From Cohaesibacter haloalkalitolerans (GTDB lineage: Bacteria > Pseudomonadota > Alphaproteobacteria > Rhizobiales > Cohaesibacteraceae), in the NCBI RefSeq assembly GCF_003574655.1, contig NZ_QNUM01000001.1:310001-374000 (forward strand): a DNA stretch of 64,000 nucleotides, given 5' to 3'. The notes beneath the pieces were generated by a model that saw nothing but the letters and a program-made list of their open reading frames with translations, had not been told where the DNA came from and searched no databases. A program made the translations under genes and the position numbers. Shown piece after piece: positions 36,948-47,551 of this stretch (position 1 is its first letter; every line of letters starts with the position of its first letter).

Positions 36948-37367
36948 TCAGGGATTGACGCCTGCCATCTTGCAGATGATTGCCCATTCCTCGTCGGATA
37001 CGGGTTGCACCGAGAGACGGGAATTGTTGACCAGAATCATGTTGCCCAGATCGGGATGATTCTTGCAGTCCTCCAGAGTCACCGGTGTCTTGACCGGTTC
37101 GACTGCGCGAATGTCGACGCACTCCCATTTGCCGGTATCATCCGTGCTGTCCGGATGGACTTCGGCCGAAACTTCGACGATGCCGACAATCTGCTTTTCA
37201 TTCACCGAGTGATAGAAGAAGCCTTTTTCCCCGAGCTTCATCTTGCGCATGTTGTTGCGGGCCTGATAGTTGCGCACGCCGTCCCATTGTTCGCCTTCCT
37301 CACCTTTCGCCATTTGCTGTTGCCAGCCCCAGGTGTTGGGTTCGGATTTGAAAAGCCAGTAAGCCAT
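36948..37367 (-). CDS. EVE domain protein
   Basis: A 139-residue stand-alone EVE domain (PUA-like fold) starting MAYWLFKSEPNTWGW, with WDGVRNYQARNNMR and FYHSVNEKQIVGIVEV. EVE domains bind modified bases in DNA or RNA. This form is widespread in proteobacteria near gpsA and YciI genes and probably acts in RNA or nucleotide metabolism; its exact target is not known. It is the last gene of the minus-strand tsaD-gpsA-yciI-EVE series. Confidence 0.92.
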   Translation of the reverse strand: MAYWLFKSEPNTWGWQQQMAKGEEGEQWDGVRNYQARNNMRKMKLGEKGFFYHSVNEKQIVGIVEVSAEVHPDSTDDTGKWECVDIRAVEPVKTPVTLEDCKNHPDLGNMILVNNSRLSVQPVSDEEWAIICKMAGVNP

Positions 37368-37395
37368 ATGTCTCTCCGGTTATCGGTTTTGCTGC

Positions 37396-37680
37396 TTATT
37401 CCGGTTTGCCCAGAACCCACTTCCACGGCTGGGAGGTAACGGATTCGAACAGGCCAGCCTGTGCATAGGGGTCCTGAGCCAGAAAGGCATCGAGAGCGGC
37501 CTTGTCTTCGGCTTCGCAAATCAGGCAGGAGCCGATCATTTCGCCTTCGTCGGAAAGCAGCGGGCCGCCAACCTGCAGAATGGCTGCGTTGGCGCGGGCG
37601 AATGCGAGGTGGGCGTCACGGTTGGCCTTGCGGATTTCCAGTGCGCCTTCCTTGTCTTTGCAGGTTACGATGAAATGCAT
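37396..37680 (-). CDS. YciI family protein
   Basis: A 94-residue ferredoxin-like alpha/beta protein with the family start MHFIVTCKDKEGALEIR, then RDAHLAFA with the conserved His, GGPLLSDEGEMIGS and the C-terminal block DPYAQAGLFESVTSQPWKWV, which holds the active-site-like Asp-Pro. YciI proteins have putative dehydrochlorinase-like or dioxygenase-like roles that are not settled. It lies between gpsA and the EVE gene. Confidence 0.92.
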   Translation of the reverse strand: MHFIVTCKDKEGALEIRKANRDAHLAFARANAAILQVGGPLLSDEGEMIGSCLICEAEDKAALDAFLAQDPYAQAGLFESVTSQPWKWVLGKPE

Positions 37681-37705
37681 GGGGATACTCCTGTTCTTGA
37701 AGGTT

Positions 37706-38743
37706 TCAATTCTGTTTGATGGTCTGTTCGCTTTCGGCGCGCAAAGGGCGGCTCATCAGCCGGATCACTGCTTCGTCGATGCTGCATTTCTGTTCCAACA
37801 CGTCTGCCACGGCCTGGGCGACAGGCATTTCGATTCCGTGACGAGTGGCCAATTCGCAGGCGACGCGGGCGCTGTAGGCGCCTTCCGAAAGCTTTGCGCC
37901 CGGGGCCATCAGGTCGGACAGGGTCTGTCCCTCGCCAAGGGCAAAGCCGAAGGCGAAGTTGCGGCTCTGGTGGTTGGAGCAGGAAAGCGCCACATCGCCA
38001 AAACCGGACAGGCCCATCAGGGTATCGGACCGCGCACCGAGCTTGAGGGCCAACCGCTGCATTTCGGCAAAGCCTCGCGTCATCAGTGCGGCATGGGCGC
38101 TGGCTCCGAGCTTCTTGCCCAGAACGATGCCGCAGGCGATGGCGAGAATGTTCTTCAAGGCGCCGCCTAGCTGAACGCCGACCAGATCGGTGCTGGCATA
38201 AGGGCGGAAGGTCTGGCTTGAAAGCGAGGCACAAAGCTTGTCGGCCAGCGGCAGCGACGGCGCGGCAATGGTCACGGCGGTAGGCAGGCCACGGGCGACA
38301 TCGGAAGCAAAGGACGGGCCGGACAGGATGGCCGGAACAGCCTGCGGCAGATAGTCGGCCAGCACTTCGCTCATCATCCGCTGGGTTCCCTTTTCCAGAC
38401 CCTTGGCGGCGAGCACGACCGGAGTTCCCTTGCGTACATAGAGGCCGATGGTTTCGGCAATCGAGGCGGTGACCTGCGCCGGAGCGACCAGCAGGATGCA
38501 GTCTGCATCGGCTGCTTCCGTCAGGTCTGTAGTTGTCTCAAGGGGTTGATCAAAGGTGATGCCGGGCAGGTAGGCAGGCAGTTGATGCGTGGTGCTGATG
38601 GTTTCAAGCGTCGCACTGTCCCGCCCCCAGAGCACGACGTCGCGTCCGGCGCGGGCGGCGTTGAGAGCAAGGGCCGTGCCCCATGCCCCGGCACCCAGAA
38701 CGGAAATGCGCTGAAAAACCTTGGGTCCATCCACTGTGTTCAT
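37706..38743 (-). CDS. gpsA: NAD(P)-dependent glycerol-3-phosphate dehydrogenase
   Basis: GpsA reduces dihydroxyacetone phosphate to sn-glycerol 3-phosphate for phospholipid synthesis. The 345-residue protein has the Rossmann motif [12 protein letters not shown] near 15-26, the LSGPSFA block near 142, [15 protein letters not shown] with the catalytic Lys near 195, and [12 protein letters not shown]. The start codon overlaps the tsaD stop (ATGA), so the two are translationally coupled. Confidence 0.96.
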   Translation of the reverse strand: MNTVDGPKVFQRISVLGAGAWGTALALNAARAGRDVVLWGRDSATLETISTTHQLPAYLPGITFDQPLETTTDLTEAADADCILLVAPAQVTASIAETIGLYVRKGTPVVLAAKGLEKGTQRMMSEVLADYLPQAVPAILSGPSFASDVARGLPTAVTIAAPSLPLADKLCASLSSQTFRPYASTDLVGVQLGGALKNILAIACGIVLGKKLGASAHAALMTRGFAEMQRLALKLGARSDTLMGLSGFGDVALSCSNHQSRNFAFGFALGEGQTLSDLMAPGAKLSEGAYSARVACELATRHGIEMPVAQAVADVLEQKCSIDEAVIRLMSRPLRAESEQTIKQN

Positions 38744-39840
38744 GCCTTGGCTCCCTTTCTGCCCGCGCCGATTCTGGCTTCCGCTGTTGCGTCAAGCGGC
38801 CAGCGTGGTCGGGCGGCGGTATCGAGCGGGTCGCTGAGGCCGAGCGCGAAGCGTTCTGCTCCAGCCCATGCGATCATCACCCCATTGTCGGTGCAAAGCC
38901 TGATCGGTGGCGCCACCAGTTCGGCGCCGCGTGCGGAAAGGACACTGTCGAGCGTTGCCCGGATGGCCTTGTTGGAGGCAACCCCGCCTGCGACCACCAG
39001 CTGCGGCTTTGCGATGTCCGGGAAGCGCTCGCTAAAGGTGATCAGCGCCTTGTCGATGCGGTCGGCGAGGATTTCACAGATGGCGGCCTGAAACGAGGCA
39101 CACAGGTCGGCGACGTCCTGATCACTGAGCGGTGCAACCTTCTCGGCTTCGCGGCGGACAGCGCTCTTGAGGCCGGAGAAGGAAAAATCATAGCCCTCCC
39201 GCCCCTTCATTGAACGGGGCAGGGCAAAGCGCTTGCTGTCGCCCAAAAGAGCTGCCTTTTCCACCTCCGGGCCGCCTGGATAGGGCAGGCCGAGCAGCTT
39301 GGCTGTCTTGTCGAAGGCTTCGCCCAGCGCATCATCGATGGTGGTGCCCCAGCGCTCATAGTCGCCGACACCCTTGACCAGCAGGATCTGGCTGTGCCCG
39401 CCGGAGACCAGCAGAATGAGGTGCGGGAAGGGGGCGTTGTTGGTCAGGCGGGCCGTGAGGGCGTGGCCTTCGAGATGATTGACGGCAACGAGGGGCAGAT
39501 TGTGCGCGGCGGCAATGGCCTTGGCGCTCATCAGGCCGATCAGGACGCCGCCAATGAGGCCGGGTCCCGAGGTGGCGGCCACCGCATCGAGCTGATCGAA
39601 GCTGAGGTCTGCTTCGGCCATGGCTGCCTTGATGATGCCATCGAGGGCTTCCACATGGGCGCGGGCGGCAATTTCCGGCACCACGCCGCCATAGGCTGCA
39701 TGATCTTCTATCTGGCTTAGCACCACGTTGGAGAGAATTTCACCCTGACCGCTTCGTTCATTGTCTGATGTGTCATCAAATCGTCTAACCACCGCAGCGG
39801 CGGTTTCGTCACAACTTGTTTCTATGCCTAAAACGATCAT
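38740..39840 (-). CDS. tsaD: tRNA N6-adenosine threonylcarbamoyltransferase TsaD
   Basis: TsaD (Gcp/YgjD) transfers threonylcarbamoyl from TC-AMP to A37 of ANN-reading tRNAs. The 366-residue protein begins [18 protein letters not shown] and has the iron-binding His pair in [12 protein letters not shown] at about 122-133, the ASNK-type ATPase signature [10 protein letters not shown] and [11 protein letters not shown] near the end. The frame stays open upstream to 40308, but ATG 39840 is the homologous start. It is divergent from hemC and upstream of gpsA. Confidence 0.96.
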   Translation of the reverse strand: MIVLGIETSCDETAAAVVRRFDDTSDNERSGQGEILSNVVLSQIEDHAAYGGVVPEIAARAHVEALDGIIKAAMAEADLSFDQLDAVAATSGPGLIGGVLIGLMSAKAIAAAHNLPLVAVNHLEGHALTARLTNNAPFPHLILLVSGGHSQILLVKGVGDYERWGTTIDDALGEAFDKTAKLLGLPYPGGPEVEKAALLGDSKRFALPRSMKGREGYDFSFSGLKSAVRREAEKVAPLSDQDVADLCASFQAAICEILADRIDKALITFSERFPDIAKPQLVVAGGVASNKAIRATLDSVLSARGAELVAPPIRLCTDNGVMIAWAGAERFALGLSDPLDTAARPRWPLDATAEARIGAGRKGAKA

Positions 39841-39982
39841 TGCGCGGACTACTTTATTGCCTTTATTGTGCCCCTCGAAGGCGGTGCTTGCAGCGACATG
39901 CTGTATGGCCCGACTTTTAGAGCAAAGAGAGATAATTGGCATCCCCTTTTTTAGGCCCTCTTTCGGGCCCGTCATGCTAGTG

Positions 39983-40005
39983 CCAATGGCCAGCACCAAT
40001 GGCCA
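39983..40005. repeat. Short direct repeat in the tsaD-hemC gap
   Basis: CCAATGGCCA occurs at 39983-39992 and 39996-40005, and further CCAAT units at 40003 and 40009. It sits in the divergent promoter region and may be an operator or a replication-slippage product. Confidence 0.5.
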
Positions 40006-40062
40006 ATGCCAATAGGCGACAAGGGGGATGGACCGCGTAACAAGAGCATGAAGGCCCGTTCG

Positions 40063-41004
40063 ATGCAATCCAAACTCATCAAAATCGGCACCCGAGGCAG
40101 TAAACTCGCCCTTGCACAGGCCTATGAGACCCGCAACAGGCTGATGGCTGCCCATGGACTGGCCGAGGATGATTTCGAGATTGCTGTGATCAAGACGACC
40201 GGCGACCGCATTCTGGATCGCCCGCTGTCGGAGGCTGGCGGCAAGGGTCTGTTCACCAAGGAGATTGAGGAAGCCCTGATTGACGGGCGAATCGATCTGG
40301 CTGTGCATTCTTCCAAGGACATGCCCACCTTTTTGCCCGAGGGGCTGGAACTGGCTTGTTTCCTGCCGCGGGAAGACGTGCGGGACGCCTTCATCTCACG
40401 CAAATACAAGAGTCTTGCCGAATTGCCTGCCGGGGCAGTGGTTGGCACGTCTTCGTTGAGGCGGCAGGCGATGGTCAAGAGGCTGCGGCCGGACCTTGAG
40501 GTGATCACCTATCGGGGCAATGTGCAGCGGCGGCTGGAAAAACTTGATGAGGGCGTAGCGGACGCAACCCTTCTGGCCTGTGCGGGCTTGAAGCGGCTTG
40601 GGGACGAGGCTGTCATCACTGCGCCGATTGCGGTGGATGAGTTTCTGCCTGCAGTTGGCCAAGGCGCCATTACCATCGAAAGCCGTATTGGCGACGAGCG
40701 GATTGCCGGACTTCTGGCTGCCATCCATCATGAACCGACGGCCAAGGCCCTTGCCTGCGAGCGGGCGTTCCTGAGGCTGCTGGATGGCTCGTGCCGCACA
40801 CCCATCGCCGGGCTTGCCGAAGTGGACGGTGATCGCCTGACCTTTTCCGGTCTGGTGCTGATGCCTGACGGTAGCGAGGCCTATGATATCACCATGGTCG
40901 GATCGGCTGATGAAGCCGAGGCCATTGGCATGAACGCCGCGAACAAGCTCAAGGAAAAGGCCGGAGACGCCTTTTTTGCCGCCGTGCTGGCATCCTGCCA
41001 GTAG
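40063..41004 (+). CDS. hemC: Porphobilinogen deaminase (hydroxymethylbilane synthase)
   Basis: HemC condenses four porphobilinogen molecules to hydroxymethylbilane. The 313-residue protein starts [14 protein letters not shown] and has [45 protein letters not shown] and the dipyrromethane cofactor Cys at about 245 in DGSCRTPIA. The start could be ATG 40063 or 40048. hemD follows 41 bp downstream in the same direction. Confidence 0.96.
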   Translation: MQSKLIKIGTRGSKLALAQAYETRNRLMAAHGLAEDDFEIAVIKTTGDRILDRPLSEAGGKGLFTKEIEEALIDGRIDLAVHSSKDMPTFLPEGLELACFLPREDVRDAFISRKYKSLAELPAGAVVGTSSLRRQAMVKRLRPDLEVITYRGNVQRRLEKLDEGVADATLLACAGLKRLGDEAVITAPIAVDEFLPAVGQGAITIESRIGDERIAGLLAAIHHEPTAKALACERAFLRLLDGSCRTPIAGLAEVDGDRLTFSGLVLMPDGSEAYDITMVGSADEAEAIGMNAANKLKEKAGDAFFAAVLASCQ

Positions 41005-41045
41005 AAAATGGAGTGGGCGGGGCTGTTGATGAAAAGGAGAGGCTG

Positions 41046-41759
41046 GTGAAAATTCTGGTCACACGGCCTGAAATCGATCAGCAACAGACCATCCGGGCTC
41101 TTGAGCAAAGAGGTTTTGTGGCCATCGGCTCTGCCGTGATGGACATCGTTCCGCTTCCTTTCGAGCTTCCCAATGAGCCCTGGCAGGGACTTGTCATCAC
41201 CTCGCGCAATGCCCTGCGCATGCTGGCTCCGGCCGATCTTTCCACCCTCGTGGACGTCTGTCTTTTCTGTGTCGGGGAACGCACGGCAGTGCTGGCGCGC
41301 GAGCTGGGATTTGCCAAGGTTGCGCTGGTGGCTGCCAATGTGGCTGAGTTGGAACAACAGTTGCTAACTGCATTGGCCCCGACTGATGGTCCGCTACTCT
41401 ATCTGGCCGGGAGAATCCGGACCGGGGCGCTGGACCGGACCCTGCTGCAGCAGGGCTTTGCGGTCTGCCTCAGGGAAGTCTATGACATGGTTGCGCGTGA
41501 TGCCTTGAGCGATGCGGCTCTTGCTGCAATCGAGGCGGAAGCGCTTGACGGGATTCTGCTCTATTCGGAGCGCAGCTGTCAGATTCTGCTCAGCCTGATT
41601 GAACAGGCGGGCCTTTCGGACAAAATAAAAAACGTGATTTTCTATTGCCTTTCCCCAAGGGTTGCGCTTCCATTGCAGGGGCTGAGCTATCCTTTGGTTG
41701 TGGCCGAAGCACCAAATGAGCGATCTTTGCTTGCATGCTTGGAAAATGGCCATAACTAA
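41046..41759 (+). CDS. hemD: Uroporphyrinogen-III synthase
   Basis: HemD closes hydroxymethylbilane to uroporphyrinogen III with inversion of ring D. The 237-residue protein is poorly conserved, as is usual, but has the family start ILVTRPEIDQQQT, GLVITSRNALRML, FCVGERTA and the late ILLYSERSCQILL block. The start is a GTG at 41046 with AGGAGAGG upstream. Position behind hemC and before the Mic60-like/hemY pair supports the call. Confidence 0.92.
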   Translation: MKILVTRPEIDQQQTIRALEQRGFVAIGSAVMDIVPLPFELPNEPWQGLVITSRNALRMLAPADLSTLVDVCLFCVGERTAVLARELGFAKVALVAANVAELEQQLLTALAPTDGPLLYLAGRIRTGALDRTLLQQGFAVCLREVYDMVARDALSDAALAAIEAEALDGILLYSERSCQILLSLIEQAGLSDKIKNVIFYCLSPRVALPLQGLSYPLVVAEAPNERSLLACLENGHN

Positions 41760-42065
41760 TTAATCTAATAGTGCTTATTTGGGGCGGTAGCTATGCTTCT
41801 GAAAGGCGCAAGACTGTAAACTGCCTCCTGATTGCGGCTTGGTTGGCCGCAAAAATGACATCGGGCTGCCTTAAGCTCGTAGTCTGAAGTGGGGAGGAAA
41901 CCGGTTTGACAGTCGAACCGGGGCCATGGGGCCCGGCCTCTTCAGGCAAGATGGTTGCCGCATAGAGAGATTTATTGAGCCCGGCCTGTCGCATGGCCTG
42001 CCATCCGGCACGGCGTATCAGGACCGGAAAGTGATCGTCCCGTCTCGCGGGAATTGAGGAATGGT
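41760..42065. other. hemD to Mic60-like gene gap
   Basis: This 306-bp stretch contains no gene, terminator or repeat that I can support. Confidence 0.4.
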
Positions 42066-43739
42066 ATGACAACTCGCAAATCCAACAATCGGACCGCGGC
42101 TAGAGGCAAGCCGGTCAAAACCATTGATCTGACCGCAGAAGACGTGACCAAGGCCGAGACGCCTGCGACACCAGAGGCGGAGACCACAGCAACTGACGCT
42201 GCCAAGAGCGAAGCGACGGAAACTGAGGTGGATGCCGATACGGTTCCGGCCTCGGGTGGTCCAGTGGAGAAGGCCGAGGGCAAGGATCCGCTGGATGAAG
42301 AAGCCAGAAGCGCTGTGGAGGAAACGGCTCCTGTTGCCGATGACGGCGACAAGGCCACAGATGCTGCGGAAACAGTTGTTCCCGAAACGGAGGCTGGCGC
42401 TGAAGACAGCGCTGCCGGCAGTGAGAGTGTTAGCCAAGACAGTGGTGGCGATAGCGGGGCCCCTCCCGCATCAGCGACCCCTTCTGCCTCGGTTGCCCCG
42501 ATGAACGAAGCGCCGAAAAGCGGCGGCTTTGGCGGTGGATTCGTGGGTGGTCTGCTCGGTGGCGCGGCCATCGTGGCTCTTGGCTATGTCGGTTTGCAGC
42601 AGGGCTGGATGACCCTGCCTTCCGACACGACAAAGATCGACACCCTTCAGACACAGGTGACGGCGCTTGACGGCAAGCTTTCGGCGCTTCCATCGGTTGA
42701 TGCTGCCTCAATCAGCCAACAGCTTGAGGCTCTCAGCGGGCGTCTCGATGCGCTTGAGGCTAATGCCGCCGGTCTGGTGACCGATGACGCGGCTTCCGGC
42801 GAGGCTGCCGCCGATGCAAACGGCTCTGGCGAAAGCGATGCTCCGGTGACCAGCAACAGCCCGGTTGGCCTGCAGCTGGAAGCACTGGCAGGGCGCATTG
42901 ATGCTCTCAAGGAGAGCCTTGCTGATATTGATGGCCTCAAGACAGACATGCTTGACGCCAAGGCGCAGTTGGCAACCCTTGCCTCGCAACTGGCCGAACA
43001 GGGTAGCCTGATCGAGACCAAGGCTGCCGAGCAGGCGGCCCAGTTTGGCGAGAATTTGCAGGCGGCCAAGGATGATATCCTGTCCTCGGCTGACCGTCGC
43101 ATCAACGATGTGGTGGTCGAGCTTTCCAATTTCAGCGACAAGGTCACCGCCGAGGCCAAGTCTCTTTCCGAGCGGGTGACGGCGCTCGAGGAAAACAATC
43201 TGTCCGAACGGATGCAGAGCTCGGCACGCACCATTGCTCTGGCGGGCCTTGAGAATGCGACTGCTTCGGGAGCCAACTTCGAGCTGGCGCTCAAGACCTT
43301 CGCCAATGTGGTTGGTGATCACGATGCGGTCAAGGCGCTGCAGGCCTATGCGGCGACCGGGGTTCCGACCGCCAAAGCGCTGGCCGCTGACTTCCGGGCC
43401 AAATATGACGATATCCTGCGGGAAGCCGAAGGCGCAGGGGCAACCACCATTCTCGACAAGTTCCTGATCAGCGCCCAGAGCATGGTCAAGGTGCATTCGC
43501 TTACGGGTGAACAGAAAGGCGAAAGCCTTGTCAGCCAGCTCGGAGTGATCGAGTTCCACGTCAAGCAGGGCAATCTGGTCAAGGCTGCCGAGGAATGGGA
43601 TGCGCTGCCGGAAGCGGCGCGCATGTCCAAGGCCGGTGCTGGCTGGATCGAAGGATTGAAGGCCCGCATTGCGGTGGATGCGGCGATGGACACCATTCGT
43701 ACTGACTTTGGCTCAGGCGCCAAGAATACTGCGGGTTAA
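42066..43739 (+). CDS. Alphaproteobacterial Mic60/mitofilin-like inner-membrane protein
   Basis: The 557-residue protein has an acidic, Ala/Thr/Glu-rich N-terminal region (about 1-155), one Gly-rich transmembrane helix at about 158-178, a long coiled-coil stretch (about 190-390) and a C-terminal helical mitofilin-type domain. This matches COG4223 proteins between hemD and hemY in alphaproteobacteria, which are homologues of mitochondrial Mic60 and shape inner-membrane folds. GAGGA lies five bases before the ATG. hemY follows in 18 bp. Confidence 0.88.
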   Translation: MTTRKSNNRTAARGKPVKTIDLTAEDVTKAETPATPEAETTATDAAKSEATETEVDADTVPASGGPVEKAEGKDPLDEEARSAVEETAPVADDGDKATDAAETVVPETEAGAEDSAAGSESVSQDSGGDSGAPPASATPSASVAPMNEAPKSGGFGGGFVGGLLGGAAIVALGYVGLQQGWMTLPSDTTKIDTLQTQVTALDGKLSALPSVDAASISQQLEALSGRLDALEANAAGLVTDDAASGEAAADANGSGESDAPVTSNSPVGLQLEALAGRIDALKESLADIDGLKTDMLDAKAQLATLASQLAEQGSLIETKAAEQAAQFGENLQAAKDDILSSADRRINDVVVELSNFSDKVTAEAKSLSERVTALEENNLSERMQSSARTIALAGLENATASGANFELALKTFANVVGDHDAVKALQAYAATGVPTAKALAADFRAKYDDILREAEGAGATTILDKFLISAQSMVKVHSLTGEQKGESLVSQLGVIEFHVKQGNLVKAAEEWDALPEAARMSKAGAGWIEGLKARIAVDAAMDTIRTDFGSGAKNTAG

Positions 43740-43757
43740 GGTGGGGAACGGAACGCT

Positions 43758-45545
43758 ATGATTAAAACACTCATCTTTTTTGCTGTCTTGTTGGCCATCG
43801 CGTTTGGCGGTGCCTGGCTGGCTGATCGCCCCGGAGAAATCATCATCAACTGGCCGTGGCTCGACATGGGCTTCGAGGTCTCGCTGCTGATGGGCTTCCT
43901 GCTCATCGTGGCGGCGATGGGTGTTGCCGTGGTGTTGTGGATCGTTATCCGCGGGATCTGGAATTCCCCGCGCTCGGTGACCGGCTTCTTCTCTTCCCGT
44001 CGTCGTGACAAGGGCTACAAGGCGCTGTCTACCGGCATGATTGCCGTTGGCGTCGGCGATCTGGCACTGGCCCGCAAGCAGGCTGCCAAGGCGCGCAAGC
44101 TGCTCGGTCAGGAACCGATGACCCTGATGCTTGAGGCGCAGACGGCACAGCTGGCCGGAGAACCGACCAAGGCTCGCCAGAGCTTTGAAGCCATGCTGGA
44201 TACAGACGAAACCCGGGCGCTTGGTCGTCGCGGGCTGTATATCGAGGCACAACGGCGTGGCGACATGGAAGAAGCCATGCAGATGGCCAAGGCTGCAACC
44301 GACGAAAGCAAGAAGACGCCGGGTTGGGCTGGCACCGCGCTGTTCGACATGCAGACAGCCTCTCGTGACTGGCAGGGGGCTCTGGTCACCCTGTCGCAGA
44401 ACCACGCCAACAAGCATCTTTCCAAGGATGCGTTCCGTCGTCAGCGCGCGGTCATTCTGACGGCACAGGCCATGGAGCTGGACGGGCAGGAAAATGCCGA
44501 TGCATCGATTCGGGCACTGCTGGGAGAAGCCTGCAAACTGGCACCGGGACTCGTTCCGGCTGTGGTGATGCATGCAGACCTGCTCAACGACGCCAAGGAT
44601 TATCGCAAGGCCTCCAAGCTGGTGGAAGCGGCCTGGCGCATTGAACCGCATCCGGAACTGGCTCATGCCTATGCCTACATCAAGGATGGCGACACGGCGC
44701 TGGATCGTCTCAAGCGCATACGCGTGCTGTTCGGGCTGATGCCGGACCATATCGAATCCAAGCTGGCGATGGCGCGTGCCTTCATCGACGCCCGTGAATG
44801 GGCCGAGGCCCGCAGTCTGCTGGAGCCCATGGCAGAAGCCCATCTGACACCGCGTATCTGCATGCTGATGGCTGAGCTGGAAGAGGGTGACAAGAATGAC
44901 TTCGGTCTCGTGCGCCAGTGGCTGGCCCGGGCCGTCGGCGCGCATCGTGATCCGGCCTGGACGGCCGATGGACAGGTGAGTGACGTCTGGCAGCCGATCT
45001 CGCCGGTGACCGGCAAGATCGACGCCTATGAATGGAAGGTGCCGGTTCGTGAAGTGGCACAGGTTGACCAGCCGATGCTGGACAGCCGTGATCTGACGGA
45101 CGAGGACCGCTCTGAAGGGGACATGGTGCTGTTGCCTGCGGAAGCATCTGGGGCGGAAGACAAGGCCAAGGGCTTTGTCGTTGCCGAAGATGATATCGAG
45201 GAGATCCATCCCGAAGTAGCTGACGAGAGGCCGGAGGAGATCGCGCCTGAAGCGGCAAAGGACGTCCCCGCAGTTCCAGCGGATAAGCCCGAGACCGAGC
45301 GCAAAGACCAACCCAGCGCCGAGGCAGTCGCTTCCGCGGCCAAGGCCGCCGAGGATTCCAAACCTCAGAAGGCAGCGGATGTTGAGGATGTTCCGGTTGC
45401 TCCGGCCAAGGACAAGGCGTCTGCGCGGATCGAGATTGAAAAGCCGAAGGAAGTGGAATTTCCGATGCCATTTCCGCCGGATGATCCGGGGCCGAAAAAG
45501 GACGAGGCTGCACGCAAGGCCGACAAGCGCTTCAAGCTTTTCTAG
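43758..45545 (+). CDS. hemY: HemY N-terminal domain/TPR protein
   Basis: The 595-residue protein has two N-terminal membrane helices (about 3-21 and 42-64) followed by TPR-like helical repeats and ends with a long Ala/Glu/Pro/Lys-rich tail (about 440-595). Bacterial HemY of this type is encoded downstream of hemCD; its role in late haem synthesis is indirect and it is not the oxygen-dependent PPO that shares the name. It ends in a hairpin terminator. Confidence 0.9.
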   Translation: MIKTLIFFAVLLAIAFGGAWLADRPGEIIINWPWLDMGFEVSLLMGFLLIVAAMGVAVVLWIVIRGIWNSPRSVTGFFSSRRRDKGYKALSTGMIAVGVGDLALARKQAAKARKLLGQEPMTLMLEAQTAQLAGEPTKARQSFEAMLDTDETRALGRRGLYIEAQRRGDMEEAMQMAKAATDESKKTPGWAGTALFDMQTASRDWQGALVTLSQNHANKHLSKDAFRRQRAVILTAQAMELDGQENADASIRALLGEACKLAPGLVPAVVMHADLLNDAKDYRKASKLVEAAWRIEPHPELAHAYAYIKDGDTALDRLKRIRVLFGLMPDHIESKLAMARAFIDAREWAEARSLLEPMAEAHLTPRICMLMAELEEGDKNDFGLVRQWLARAVGAHRDPAWTADGQVSDVWQPISPVTGKIDAYEWKVPVREVAQVDQPMLDSRDLTDEDRSEGDMVLLPAEASGAEDKAKGFVVAEDDIEEIHPEVADERPEEIAPEAAKDVPAVPADKPETERKDQPSAEAVASAAKAAEDSKPQKAADVEDVPVAPAKDKASARIEIEKPKEVEFPMPFPPDDPGPKKDEAARKADKRFKLF

Positions 45546-45569
45546 GCTGGTTGCAAGAGTAACAAAAGG

Positions 45570-45593
45570 AGCCCGGTTCGCCGGGCTTCTGTT
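45570..45593 (+). terminator. Intrinsic terminator of the haem cluster
   Basis: The stem AGCCCGG / CCGGGCT with a TTCG loop is followed by TCTGTTT, 24 bp after the hemY stop. Confidence 0.85.
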
Positions 45594-45808
45594 TATGAAA
45601 TCCTGGCCAAATCCGCCTCTTTGCACGGCATTTTGTGATTTCTCCCACAATGCCGTTTTTGCCTCTTGCCCTTGATCATGGAATTGGCTAAGAGAAGCCA
45701 CCCCGTTTTGGTCATTGGATCATTCGTTTTGCAACGCGCTTTCAAGCCGGGCAAGACAGGACGCGGGTTCCAGCATCTGACCAGTCTGTAGACTGGATCG
45801 TCTGGCGG

Positions 45809-45884
<76 letters not shown>

Positions 45885-45940
45885 TTTTCCCCTGCAAATG
45901 TCAATTCTTTCAATAACTTCATAGACATGCTGTTCTGATA

Positions 45941-45970
45941 GGTACAAACTCTAGTACAATCGGGGTACAT
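45941..45970 (+). repeat. GGTACA-type repeats beside attL (putative integrase arm sites)
   Basis: GGTACAA (45941), AGTACAA (45953) and GGTACAT (45964) are spaced 12 and 11 bp, just before the integrase start. Two more copies lie near attR at 59534 and 59557. Confidence 0.55.
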
Positions 45971-45971
45971 C

Positions 45972-47348
45972 ATGGGTCTTGTCTTGAAGTACGTTCAGAT
46001 ATCCAGCAAGGGGAATTACACTTACCGCAGAGCTGTACCGAAGCACCTGCAATCAATCATCGGTAAGCGAGAATTCAAAAAGTCTTTGGGGCAATCCGAG
46101 AGGGAGGCCCTTAAAGCATATCCGTCTGTGCACAACATGTTCATCAAGCAGGAAGAGCGCGCGGAAATGAAGATTAGGGGTGTTGACCCTGATGGTTCAT
46201 TGCCACGCACTGACTTGATGCAGCATGAGAAGATTATTGAGAGAATAAGAGAGCTGGGCTTCAATCCTTACGAGGTTGAAAGTGGGATTTTTGCTGAACC
46301 AAGGGATTAGTTTCTTCGGGAAATGGAAGCCGAAGCTATCATTGAAAGCTATCCGATAGATCCCGAGACAGGTGATGCGGATGATATGTCTGAAGAAGAT
46401 TTACAGCTTGTCAGAGCATTGAATAACGGAATTCCCTCCAGCCCGGCTCCTACACTATTAGATGCGAAAAGGCTTTATTTGAAATACAAGTCAGCAGCCG
46501 ACGAAATTGATGAGAAAAAGCAAAAGCAGAGAAGTGATCGGGTTGTTGCACATGCAATTGAAGCGCTCGGCCAGGATCGCAAGATCACTGATATCAGAAG
46601 ACTAGATGCGAGGAAGATTGTCGAACATTTCCAGGATGGCATAGGGGTCCAGCCTGCAACAGCCCAAAGATACTTGAATGACCTGAAGGCAATCGTCAAT
46701 TTCGTCATCAAGGAAACAGAGCTAGGCATATCAAGTCCATTCAGCGGCTTATCAATCAAAGTGAGTGGGGCAAGGAAGGACGACAAGCGTTCATTCACCC
46801 GGGATGAACTTGAAGCCATCAATAAGCAGATACAGGACAACGCCAATGACGAGCTTCGGATGATTTGGATCCTCTTGGAGCAGACTGGATGTCGGCTTGG
46901 TGAAATTCGCGGTTTGATGAAGTCTGAAGTCTTTCTGGATGGAGTGGAAATTCCCTTCATCAAGATCCAGTTCAACGAGAATAGGCGGTTGAAGAACTCT
47001 GCTTCTATTCGAAATATCCCATTAGTGAAAAAAGCCGTCTCAGTGATGTTGGAGGCCATAGAGTTGTCGGGCGATAGCCCGCTTGTCTTTCCTCATTACG
47101 GATCCGAAATGCATAAGGATATGGCTTCGGCAGCCTTGCTCAAGCATGTCAGAGCAGTGACAAAGGACAAGGCTGTATCAACACACTCTCTTAGGCACAC
47201 GCTAGTAGACAAACTGAGGCTTGCAGGAGTGCATGAGGAAGTCATCTCCATGATCCTTGGGCACGCCAGCAAGGGAATGACGGAGCGATATGGGGGGCCT
47301 GAGGCGAGATTGAAGCTTATGGCGGAGGCTCTGGGGAAGGCTGCATAG
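45972..47348 (+). pseudogene. Tyrosine recombinase/integrase interrupted by an in-frame TAG
   Basis: Two open segments lie in the same frame: 45972-46310 (112 codons, N-terminal arm-binding part typical of this integrase group) and the rest to 47348. They are separated only by TAG at 46308-46310; the following codons read FLREMEAEA without a gap. Without the stop the protein would be about 458 residues. The catalytic half is complete: Arg in GCRLGEIRGL, Lys in RRLKNSASIRNIPL, HSLRHTL, GHAS and Tyr in TERYGG. A downstream ATG at 46323 could give only a 341-residue catalytic part. Either it is a recent nonsense mutation or the stop is suppressed; the element may be immobile. Confidence 0.88.
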
Positions 47349-47459
47349 ATGTTCAAAGCCTTCAGGATATCTCAGTGTTGGACAACGTAGATACCTGTTC
47401 CATATGCTTTTGACGGAGGCACTTGCTTGAGTTGTAATGTCAGTAGCAAGGCTTGATTT

Positions 47460-47469
47460 GGGGGGGGGG
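47460..47469 (+). repeat. Homopolymeric G10 tract
   Basis: Ten consecutive G bases lie about 80 bp upstream of the predicted start of the secreted Cys-rich protein and inside its upstream-extended frame. Tracts of this type slip during replication and can change expression. Confidence 0.85.
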
Positions 47470-47551
47470 CGTCATGTCGCTTGGAAATTGCAGATACGAA
47501 AAAACGAGAAGATCGTTAGCGATAAAGTGTGCGAGGTCTAGTTCCTCTGGA

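Noticed and set aside
43713-45701. A 662-codon open frame opposite hemY
   Set aside because: It lies antisense to HemY, whose membrane helices, TPR repeats and position behind hemCD are convincing.
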